A model generated the notes under the pieces. The model saw only the letters and a program-made list of their open reading frames with translations. It was not told the DNA's origin and did no database searches. From positions 3,790-67,789 of the forward strand of contig CAJTOU010000016.1 in NCBI GenBank assembly GCA_910577835.1: a stretch of 64,000 nt of DNA, read 5' to 3'. The first letter of the stretch is position 1, and every line of letters begins with the position of its first letter. Shown here one piece after another: positions 25,820 to 33,119 of the stretch. Both the position numbers and the translations under genes were made by a program. Origin of the DNA: an uncultured Lachnospiraceae bacterium. GTDB taxonomy: Bacteria; Bacillota_A; Clostridia; Lachnospirales; Lachnospiraceae.

Positions 25820-27151
25820 ATGAAAAAGGTTATTACATATGGTACATATGATTTATTGCATTATGGACATATACGCCTTTTAGAAAGGGCTAAAAATTTG
25901 GGGGATTATCTGATTGTTGGAGTGACAGCAGATGATTTTGATAAATCAAGAGGAAAAATCAATGTCCGACAGTCATTAATGGAAAGAGTTGAAGCTGTTA
26001 AAGCAACAGGACTGGCAGATGAAATTATTATTGAAGAATATGAAGGACAAAAAATTGATGATATAAAACGTTTTGAAATAGATATTTTTACAATCGGTTC
26101 TGATTGGAAAGGCAAATTTGACTATTTAAAAGAGTATTGTGAAGTGATTTATCTTGACCGAACTGAAGGTATTTCTAGTTCGGAACTGCGGAAAAAAAAG
26201 AGCGGACTTATGTTAGGGCTGGTGGGAGAGGCTTTATTTCTGGACAAGTTTATCAAAGAAAGTTGTTATGTAAATGGTGTTACAGTAAAAGGTATTTATA
26301 CCCCTTCTGTTGATTTATTAAGTAATCAACAAAGAAATCTTTTTATAGTGACAGAAGATTATGATTATCTGCTTAAAAATGTGGATGCAGTATTTATTTA
26401 TGCGCATCCGAAGCTTCGTGAAAGGCAAGTTCGCTATGCGCTGGAAAGAGGAAAACATGTATTATGTGAATCTCCTGTTGCATTGAATGAAAATAAGTGC
26501 AGAGAATTATTTGAACTGGCAGAAGCAAAAGGATGTATTTTGATGGAAGCAATGAAGACTGCATATTCCACAGCTTTTTCCAGATTAATTCTTCTTGCAC
26601 ATGGTGGGAAAATAGGAAAGATTGTTTCTGTTGATGCCACATGTACAAGTTTGAGAGATATGTATGAAGAGGGAGAGGCAGAAATATGGAATAGTCTTAA
26701 TAAATGGGGACCAACAGCATGTCTTCCGATTTTTCAGTTATTAGGAACAAATTATTGTGAGAAAAAAATAATTTCTCATTTTAATGAAAACAGAAAGATA
26801 GACGTATTTTCAAAAATTGATTTTCTTTTTCGTGAGGCAGTTGCTACTGTTAAAGTTGGAATAGGTGTCAAATCAGAGGGGGAACTTATTATTTCAGGTA
26901 CGCAGGGCTATATATATGTACCAGCACCATGGTGGAAAACGGATTATTTTGAAATACGTTATGAAAATCCGGCAGAAAATAAAAGATATTTTTACCAGCT
27001 AGATGGGGAAGGAATCAGATATGAGATTGTAGCATTTATGAGAGCAATAGAAAAAGGAAAAGCGGATTTTTATATTGACAAAAATGTTACATATGCGATT
27101 GCAAAGCTTATGGAGGATTTTGAGAACAGAAAAGATTTTGTTCAAATATAA
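25820..27151 (+). CDS. Fusion: TagD-like cytidylyltransferase plus Gfo/Idh/MocA-like domain
   Basis: Residues 1-132 are a glycerol-3-phosphate cytidylyltransferase-like domain: GTYDLLHYGHIRLLERAK (H14 and H17 of HxGH) and RTEGISSSELR starting at 114, close to the TagD signature RTEGISTT. Residues about 135-443 resemble a Gfo/Idh/MocA oxidoreductase: DAVFIYAHPKLRERQV, YALERGKHVLCESPVA and a C-terminal alpha/beta domain. The usual catalytic EKP lysine is S218, and the dinucleotide-binding GxGxxG is poor (GLVGEA), so redox activity is doubtful. The fusion implies linked steps on one phosphorylated polyol or sugar. It likely makes a CDP-activated substituent used by the LicD transferase. Confidence 0.82.
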   Translation: MKKVITYGTYDLLHYGHIRLLERAKNLGDYLIVGVTADDFDKSRGKINVRQSLMERVEAVKATGLADEIIIEEYEGQKIDDIKRFEIDIFTIGSDWKGKFDYLKEYCEVIYLDRTEGISSSELRKKKSGLMLGLVGEALFLDKFIKESCYVNGVTVKGIYTPSVDLLSNQQRNLFIVTEDYDYLLKNVDAVFIYAHPKLRERQVRYALERGKHVLCESPVALNENKCRELFELAEAKGCILMEAMKTAYSTAFSRLILLAHGGKIGKIVSVDATCTSLRDMYEEGEAEIWNSLNKWGPTACLPIFQLLGTNYCEKKIISHFNENRKIDVFSKIDFLFREAVATVKVGIGVKSEGELIISGTQGYIYVPAPWWKTDYFEIRYENPAENKRYFYQLDGEGIRYEIVAFMRAIEKGKADFYIDKNVTYAIAKLMEDFENRKDFVQI

Positions 27152-27172
27152 AATTTTGATGGAGATGATATT

Positions 27173-27892
27173 TTGAAAACAGCAATTGTTACAGCATCCA
27201 CAAAGGGAATTGGGTTGGAAATTGCAAAAAAATTATTTACTAATGATTATAAGGTGTATATGAGTTACTATCAGGATGAAAAAACAGCCGAAAATGTACA
27301 AAAATTTGTTATAGGAGAAAGTAATGCAATTATATCAAAAGTTAATTTATCAGATTATTCTAAGTCTATGAAATATCTGGAAGAAATATTAGAACAGGAA
27401 AAGAAGGGGATTGATTGTATTGTATTTAATGCTGGAGGTACATTAAAAGCAGATATTGGAGAAATCCAATATGATGAATGGAAACGTTGTTTTGATATGA
27501 ATCTTAATATCCCGTTTTTTATGCTGCAAAGGGCAGCAAAATATATAAACAGAGAAGGGAGAATTGTGTTTATGAGTTCTGTAATGAGTATATATGAGCA
27601 TTCAAGTTCGATTGCTTATGGAGTATCCAAAGCTGCAATCAATTCTCTTACTGCATATCTAGTAAAATATTTTTGTGGCAGAGAAATTACAGTAAATGCT
27701 GTTATTGTTGGTTTTACAAATACATCAATGATAAAAAGAACACCTGAACATGAAGAAAGAATAAAAAGTAAAATTGCCCTTGGAAGATTTGCAGAACCTG
27801 AAGAAATTGCACAGGTGGTTTGGCATATTATTCAAGATAGTTATATAAATGGCAGCCTGATTGAAGTTGATGGCGGATATTGTTATCAGTAA
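27173..27892 (+). CDS. Short-chain dehydrogenase/reductase
   Basis: 239-residue classical SDR. It has TASTKGIGLEIA (TGxxxGIG cofactor motif, with A for the first G), NAGG, the catalytic serine in MSSVMS, and YGVSK (catalytic Tyr and Lys). The C-terminal SLIEVDGGYCYQ is the usual end. It opens with TTG at 27173, supported by GGAG at 27161-27164, 8 bases upstream; there is no good ATG nearby. It probably reduces a keto group in the product of the ThDP or fusion enzyme. It is the last intact gene of the AT-rich polysaccharide operon. Confidence 0.87.
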   Translation: MKTAIVTASTKGIGLEIAKKLFTNDYKVYMSYYQDEKTAENVQKFVIGESNAIISKVNLSDYSKSMKYLEEILEQEKKGIDCIVFNAGGTLKADIGEIQYDEWKRCFDMNLNIPFFMLQRAAKYINREGRIVFMSSVMSIYEHSSSIAYGVSKAAINSLTAYLVKYFCGREITVNAVIVGFTNTSMIKRTPEHEERIKSKIALGRFAEPEEIAQVVWHIIQDSYINGSLIEVDGGYCYQ

Positions 27893-28161
27893 ATAGATAT
27901 AAGGTGATGTTTTTTATTAATAAGTATTATTTGTTAAGACTTTTTAAAGAACAATATGGATTTACCATCAATGATTATATTATTCGGCTGCGGATTACAA
28001 AAAGTAAACAGCTTCTCAGATTCAGCGATATGACAGTGGAGCAGATTGCTTATGAATGTGGAATAAACAGTCCGAATTATTTTGCGCGTATGTTTAAGAA
28101 AATCGAGGAAATCAGTCCTGCAGAATATAGAAAGTTGTGGCGGACAGGGAAGAAAGTATAA
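27880..28161 (+). pseudogene. Truncated AraC-family DNA-binding domain
   Basis: The ORF encodes only most of an AraC/XylS double-HTH domain: YYLLRLFKEQYGFTINDYII, then RLRITKSKQLLRFSDMTVEQ, IAYECGINSPNYFARMFKK and ISPAEYRK. The first helix of HTH1 and the whole effector domain are missing. No ribosome binding site serves it, and its start overlaps the SDR stop. I read it as the 3' remnant of a regulator gene cut when the polysaccharide genes were inserted or replaced. Confidence 0.72.
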
Positions 28162-28224
28162 AACAGCAAAAATTTTATATTGCTGAAAAAATCAAGGATA
28201 ATTTCAGGTAAAATAAAAAGACTA

Positions 28225-28284
28225 CACAATATTGATTTACACAATTTTAATTTTGCAAAAGTCAATATTGTGCAACATTTTTTT
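28225..28284 (+). terminator. Inverted repeat with T-tract at the end of the polysaccharide operon
   Basis: CACAATATTGA at 28225-28235 and TCAATATTGTG at 28262-28272 form a perfect 11-bp stem with a 26-base AT-rich loop. A run of T follows at about 28278-28284. A third AATATTGTG lies at 28285-28293, so the sequence could also be an operator array before gmd. Confidence 0.5.
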
Positions 28285-28381
28285 AATATTGTGAATTCAA
28301 ATACACTTAAATAAAAAGTAAAATAAGATTACTTCAAAATAATAATGACACAAAAATAAGTAAAAAAGGAGTACAGCTATT

Positions 28382-29473
28382 ATGAATAAAATTGCACTTA
28401 TTACCGGCGTTACAGGTCAAGACGGTTCCTATCTGTCAGAATTTCTTTTAGAAAAAAATTATGAAGTTCATGGAATGATTCGCCGTTCTTCCGTAGATTA
28501 CCGTGAACGGATTGCCCACCTGGAAGGACATCCACGTTTCCATTTACACTATGGGGATTTGGGAGATTCTATGAGCTTGATATCTGTTATAGGCTCTGTC
28601 CGGCCAGACGAAATATACAATCTTGCAGCACAAAGTCATGTACAGGTTTCCTTTGATGTGCCGGAGAATACAGCAGATATTGATGCAACCGGCGTTTTAC
28701 GTGTATTGGAAGCAGTGCGCTTGTGTGGACTGGCAGAAACCTGCCGTATTTATCAGGCATCCACATCAGAGCTGTACGGAAAGGTAGAGGAAGTTCCTCA
28801 AAATGAAAATACGCCATTTCACCCATACAGTCCATATGCTGTGGCAAAACAGTATGGTTTCTGGATAGTAAAGGAATATCGTGAAGCTTATGGAATGTTC
28901 TGTTGCAGTGGAATTTTATTTAATCATGAGTCTGAACGCCGTGGAGAAACCTTTGTAACAAGAAAAATCAGTCTGGCCGCAGCGCGTATTGCACAGGGCC
29001 GACAGGACAGGCTTTATCTCGGAAACCTGAGCTCTCTTCGCGACTGGGGTTATGCCAAAGATTATGTAGAGTGCATGTGGCTTATTCTTCAAAATGAAAA
29101 GCCAAAGGATTATGTAATCGCCACTGGTGTACAACATTCTGTTCGTGAATTTTGTCAGCTTGCTTTTCATTATGCAGGCATTGAGCTGGAATTTACCGGA
29201 GAGGGAATAGAAGAAAAGGGAATTGATAAGGAGAGTGGCAGAGTACTTGTAGAAGTCAGTCTGGATTTTTACAGGCCGACAGATGTAGTAAATTTGTGGG
29301 GTGACCCTTCAAAGGCAAGAAAAGAACTTGGCTGGAATCCGGTAAAAACCAGCTTCGAGGAACTTGTCCGATTAATGGTAGAGCATGATATGAAAAAGGT
29401 ATCTATGGAGCGTGCCGAGGAACAGATTCGCACAAATCTGGAAGAATATCTGGAAAAAGGAATTATCAAATAA
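28382..29473 (+). CDS. gmd: GDP-mannose 4,6-dehydratase
   Basis: First step of GDP-L-fucose synthesis: GDP-D-mannose to GDP-4-keto-6-deoxymannose with bound NADP. Extended SDR with ITGVTGQDGSYL (GxxGxxG), the catalytic region STSELYGKV, and YSPYAVAKQYGFW (YxxxK). LFNHESERRGETFVTRKI and LGNLSSLRDWGYAKDYVECM are hallmark Gmd blocks. 363 residues is normal. It is preceded by AAAAGGAG and separated from fcl by 56 bases. Base composition is clearly less AT-rich than the genes before it, so it starts a different module. Confidence 0.95.
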   Translation: MNKIALITGVTGQDGSYLSEFLLEKNYEVHGMIRRSSVDYRERIAHLEGHPRFHLHYGDLGDSMSLISVIGSVRPDEIYNLAAQSHVQVSFDVPENTADIDATGVLRVLEAVRLCGLAETCRIYQASTSELYGKVEEVPQNENTPFHPYSPYAVAKQYGFWIVKEYREAYGMFCCSGILFNHESERRGETFVTRKISLAAARIAQGRQDRLYLGNLSSLRDWGYAKDYVECMWLILQNEKPKDYVIATGVQHSVREFCQLAFHYAGIELEFTGEGIEEKGIDKESGRVLVEVSLDFYRPTDVVNLWGDPSKARKELGWNPVKTSFEELVRLMVEHDMKKVSMERAEEQIRTNLEEYLEKGIIK

Positions 29474-29529
29474 GAAATAAAATTTGTGTTTTGCAAAAGA
29501 AACGATAAAAACAGAAAGGTTGTAAAACA

Positions 29530-30474
29530 ATGATGGAAAAAAATGCGAAAATTTATGTTGCCGGACATCGGGGAATGGTTGGCTCCGCGATTGTACGTGA
29601 GCTGAAGAGGCAGGGCTATAAAAACATTATTACCCATACTCATAAAGAGCTTGATTTGTGCCGTCAGTCTGAGGTGGAGGAGTTTTTTGAAGCGGAGCAG
29701 CCTGAGTATGTATTTCTGGCTGCGGCAAAGGTTGGCGGAATTGTGGCAAATCAGGAGGCTCTGGCTGATTTTATGTATGACAATATGATTCTGGAAATGA
29801 ATGTGATTCATTCCGCATGGAAAAACGGCTGTAAAAAGCTGGAGTTTCTTGGAAGCAGCTGCATCTATCCGCGTATGGCTCCTCAGCCAATGAAAGAAAG
29901 CTGTCTTTTAACCTCTGAGCTGGAAAAGACAAATGAGGCTTATGCGCTGGCAAAAATCAGCGGATTAAAATATTGCGAATTTCTAAACAGGCAGTATGGC
30001 ACAGACTATATTTCTGTTATGCCGACGAATCTGTATGGACCGAATGATAATTATCATCCGACACACAGTCATGTGCTTCCGGCGTTGATTCGACGTTTTC
30101 ATGAAGCGAAGGAGCAGGGGCTTTCATATGTTACCTGTTGGGGAGACGGCTCTGCTCTGCGGGAATTTTTGTATGTAGACGATTTGGCAAATCTGTGTGT
30201 TTTTTTGATGAATCATTACAGCGGAAATGAAACGGTAAATGCTGGTACTGGAAAGGAGCTTACGATTAAGGAACTGACAGAGCTGGTGGCACATGTAATC
30301 GGGTATACCGGCGAAATCAGGTGGGACAATACAAAGCCAAACGGAACTCCGAGAAAGCTTCTGGATGTAACCAAAACAAAGGCATTGGGGTGGACTTATA
30401 AGACAGAGCTGGAAGAGGGTATTCGATTGAGCTATGAAGATTTTTTAAATAACCCGGTCAGGGCAGAGAGGTAG
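29530..30474 (+). CDS. fcl: GDP-L-fucose synthase
   Basis: 3,5-epimerase/4-reductase that converts GDP-4-keto-6-deoxymannose to GDP-L-fucose with NADPH. Motifs are VAGHRGMVGSAIVREL, AAAKVGGIVANQ, FLGSSCIYP (catalytic Ser and Cys) and YALAKISGLKYCE (YxxxK). GDGSALREFLYVDDLA is typical of the family. 314 residues is the usual size. It lies between gmd and manC in one operon. The product could feed one of the transferases in the upstream operon or another glycoconjugate; no fucosyltransferase can be assigned with confidence. Confidence 0.95.
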   Translation: MMEKNAKIYVAGHRGMVGSAIVRELKRQGYKNIITHTHKELDLCRQSEVEEFFEAEQPEYVFLAAAKVGGIVANQEALADFMYDNMILEMNVIHSAWKNGCKKLEFLGSSCIYPRMAPQPMKESCLLTSELEKTNEAYALAKISGLKYCEFLNRQYGTDYISVMPTNLYGPNDNYHPTHSHVLPALIRRFHEAKEQGLSYVTCWGDGSALREFLYVDDLANLCVFLMNHYSGNETVNAGTGKELTIKELTELVAHVIGYTGEIRWDNTKPNGTPRKLLDVTKTKALGWTYKTELEEGIRLSYEDFLNNPVRAER

Positions 30475-30478
30475 AATT

Positions 30479-31792
30479 ATGAATATTGTATTACTGTCCG
30501 GCGGTTCAGGAAAACGCCTGTGGCCGCTGTCAAACGATGTGCGTTCCAAACAGTTTATTAAAATTTTTAAAGCGGAAAACGGAGAATATGAGTCAATGGT
30601 TCAGCGTATGTACCGTCAGATTCGGACTTTGGACAAGGAGGCAAAAATTACAGTAGCTACCTCCAAAACTCAGGTTTCTGCGATTCATAATCAGCTTGGA
30701 AAAAAGGTGGGTATTTCCGTAGAACCCTGCCGCCGTGATACTTTTCCGGCAATTGCGCTGGCGATGGCGTATCTTGCAGATGTACAGAAAGTTTCTCTAA
30801 AAGAACCAGTAGTAGTCTGTCCGGTGGACCCCTATGTGGAACAGGATTATTTTGAGGCTTTAAAACTGCTTTCCGAACAGGCCGCAAAAGGGGAGGCAAA
30901 TCTTGTACTTATGGGTATTGAACCAACCTATCCAAGTGAAAAATATGGGTATATTCTTCCAAAGGACAAAGAGTGTATCAGTGATGTTTCCTGTTTTAAG
31001 GAAAAACCGGATATGCAGGCTGCAAAGCAGTATATTGCGCAGGGGGCACTGTGGAATGGAGGTGTGTTTGCGTTTAAACTTGAATATCTTCTGGAAAAAG
31101 CACATGAATTAATTGATTTTACGGATTATCAGGATTTGTTTTCCAAATATGAAACACTGGAAAAAATAAGTTTTGATTATGCAGTAGCTGAAAAAGAGCC
31201 ATTTATTCAGGTTATGCGTTTTGGAGGTCAGTGGAAAGACCTTGGGACATGGAATACCCTGTCTGAAGCAATGGAGGAAAACTGTATTGGCGAGGGAATG
31301 ATGAATGAGGAGTGTACAAATGTTCATATTGTAAATGAACTGAATGTACCTGTACTTGCGATGGGGCTGCATGATGTAGTGATTTCTGCCAGTCCTGACG
31401 GGATTCTGGTATCAGATAAGGGGCAGTCCAGTTATATTAAACCTTATGTGGACAAAATAGACCAGCAGATTATGTTTGCAGAGAAGTCATGGGGAAGCTT
31501 TTATGTACTGGATGTGGAGCAGGAGAGCCTGACTGTCAAAGTAACATTAAATAAAGGCCATAGTATGAATTATCACAGCCATAAAAACAGAGATGAGGTC
31601 TGGACTGTGATTTCCGGCACAGGGCATACAATTGTAGACGGAATGGAACAGAAGGTTCATGCAGGAGATGTAATTACCATGCAGGCGGGATGCCGGCATA
31701 CGATTATTGCAGATACAGAGCTGAAATTAATAGAGGTTCAGCTTGGCAGGGAGATAAGTGTTTATGACAAACAAAAATTTGCACTCGAATAA
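30479..31792 (+). CDS. manC: Mannose-1-phosphate guanylyltransferase with cupin mannose-6-phosphate isomerase-like domain
   Basis: The N-terminal nucleotidyltransferase domain (about residues 1-270) makes GDP-mannose: LLSGGSGKRLWPLSNDVRSKQF is the pyrophosphorylase signature and KEKPDMQAA a sugar-phosphate motif. The C-terminal cupin (about 330-437, NYHSHKNRDEVWTVISGTG) matches type II phosphomannose isomerases, so the protein may be bifunctional like ManC/CpsB. It begins 4 bases after fcl and overlaps manA by 29 bases. No phosphomannomutase gene is seen in the window. Confidence 0.92.
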   Translation: MNIVLLSGGSGKRLWPLSNDVRSKQFIKIFKAENGEYESMVQRMYRQIRTLDKEAKITVATSKTQVSAIHNQLGKKVGISVEPCRRDTFPAIALAMAYLADVQKVSLKEPVVVCPVDPYVEQDYFEALKLLSEQAAKGEANLVLMGIEPTYPSEKYGYILPKDKECISDVSCFKEKPDMQAAKQYIAQGALWNGGVFAFKLEYLLEKAHELIDFTDYQDLFSKYETLEKISFDYAVAEKEPFIQVMRFGGQWKDLGTWNTLSEAMEENCIGEGMMNEECTNVHIVNELNVPVLAMGLHDVVISASPDGILVSDKGQSSYIKPYVDKIDQQIMFAEKSWGSFYVLDVEQESLTVKVTLNKGHSMNYHSHKNRDEVWTVISGTGHTIVDGMEQKVHAGDVITMQAGCRHTIIADTELKLIEVQLGREISVYDKQKFALE

Positions 31793-32780
31793 AAAACACA
31801 ATCCTCCATTTTTGTTAAAGCCTGATGCAAAGGATTATCTGTGGGGCGGGAACCGCCTGAATGATGATTTTGCAAAAGGAATAGAATTATCTCCTCTTGC
31901 GGAAACATGGGAGTGTTCTGTACATCCGGACGGACTGAGTGTGGTTGCATCAGGAGAATTTCAGGGAATGACACTTGCAGAGCTTTTAAAAGAGCACAGA
32001 GAATTTCTTGGCAGTCATTCTGAGAAAAAAGGAGAGCTTCCTATATTAATTAAGCTGATTGATGCGAAAAAAAATCTTTCTGTACAGGTTCATCCAGATG
32101 ATGAGTATGCCATGAAATATGAAAACGGGCAGTCGGGAAAGACCGAAATGTGGTATGTTATGGACTGTGAAGAAAATACAGAGCTGGTATACGGGCTGCT
32201 TCATGATACAGATAAGGAGCTTTTGCGGGAAAGTATTTCCAAGGGAACTATTGAACGGCTTTTGCAAAAGGTTCCTGTAAGGAAGGATGATGTGTTTTTT
32301 ATTGAAGCCGGAACGATTCATGCGATAGGAGCAGGTGCGCTAATTGCAGAAATTCAGGAAAATTCGAATTTAACTTATCGGCTGTATGATTATAACCGGG
32401 TGGACAGAAATGGAATAAAAAGGGAGCTGCATGTGGAGAAAGCATTAGAGGCTGCTGACCTTACAAGCAGCGCAGGACCGGTGCAGCCGCTTCGAGTGTT
32501 AAAATATCGTCAGGGCTGCGCCTCGGAGCTTCTGTGCAGATGCAGATATTTTGAGGTATATCGTATGCTGGTGAATACAGAGCGCTGCCGGAAGCTGGTA
32601 GGTTATCAGGCAGACAGTACCAGCTTTCGAGTGCTGTTGTGTATCGGGGGATGTGGTTCTATGGTATGGCAGGACAATGGAACACTTAATTTTTTTAAAG
32701 GAGATTGTGTGTTTGTTCCGGCGGAGTCTGTAAAGTTCAGAATTCATGGAAAGGCGGAGTTTTTGGATATCAGAGGATAG
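31764..32780 (+). CDS. manA: Type I mannose-6-phosphate isomerase
   Basis: Zinc enzyme interconverting fructose 6-phosphate and mannose 6-phosphate. It shows DYLWGGNRL, ILIKLIDAKKNLSVQVHPDD (metal-site block with QVHP), GKTEMWYVMD, and FFIEAGTIHAIGAGALIAEIQ, followed by NSNLTYRLYDYNRVD. About 338 residues places it in the short Firmicute ManA group. ATG 31764 is preferred over GTG 31758, which sits only 4 bases from the GGGAG site. It overlaps manC by 29 bases, completing a fructose-6-phosphate to GDP-fucose route apart from phosphomannomutase. Confidence 0.93.
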   Translation: MTNKNLHSNKKHNPPFLLKPDAKDYLWGGNRLNDDFAKGIELSPLAETWECSVHPDGLSVVASGEFQGMTLAELLKEHREFLGSHSEKKGELPILIKLIDAKKNLSVQVHPDDEYAMKYENGQSGKTEMWYVMDCEENTELVYGLLHDTDKELLRESISKGTIERLLQKVPVRKDDVFFIEAGTIHAIGAGALIAEIQENSNLTYRLYDYNRVDRNGIKRELHVEKALEAADLTSSAGPVQPLRVLKYRQGCASELLCRCRYFEVYRMLVNTERCRKLVGYQADSTSFRVLLCIGGCGSMVWQDNGTLNFFKGDCVFVPAESVKFRIHGKAEFLDIRG

Positions 32781-32852
32781 AGGAAGGAAGAGGCCTGATA
32801 TACTGCAAAATCAAAATCGTGCAGAATTTACATAAAAATTATAAAAAAATAC

Positions 32853-32882
32853 TTGTCTGAATGGCAGTCTGCGTAGTATAAT
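32853..32882 (+). promoter_or_regulatory. SigA-type promoter of araA
   Basis: TTGTCT at 32853-32858 and TATAAT at 32877-32882, spacer 18 bases, in an AT-rich region. It would give a leader of about 230 bases before araA that contains the 15-bp tandem repeats. No AraR-type operator or clear cre site is recognised. Confidence 0.62.
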
Positions 32883-32951
32883 AGAAATACATATAACATT
32901 GCGTGAAATAGTTAAATAATGGAAAACCTGTGCTATGTTACGGAGTGTGTT

Positions 32952-33093
32952 AATTGCGAGATATTATTATATGGAAAAAAATATTACACAAAGCAATATT
33001 ACATGAAAAAGTATTGCATGGAAAAATATTACGCGAAATAAAATTACACAGAACAGTATGGCACAGGATATTATTGCACAGAATGTTAAAATA
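32952..33093 (+). repeat. Degenerate 15-bp tandem repeats in the araA leader
   Basis: A TATTRCA core recurs exactly every 15 bases at 32982, 32997, 33012, 33027, 33042 (AATTACA), 33057 (TATGGCA) and 33072. Weaker units lie at 32952 (AATTGCG) and 33087. A-rich blocks (GAAAAA, GAAATA) fill the space between cores. The period equals five codons; the frames are interrupted by stops, although a short ATG ORF at 32971 has 11 codons. The array ends just before the AAAGGAGG ribosome binding site of araA. Confidence 0.75.
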
Positions 33094-33119
33094 ATGTATT
33101 AAAGGAGGATTTTTTTATA

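Noticed and set aside
32952..33093. CRISPR array
   Set aside because: The repeat unit is only 15 bases with no unique spacers, and no cas genes are present.
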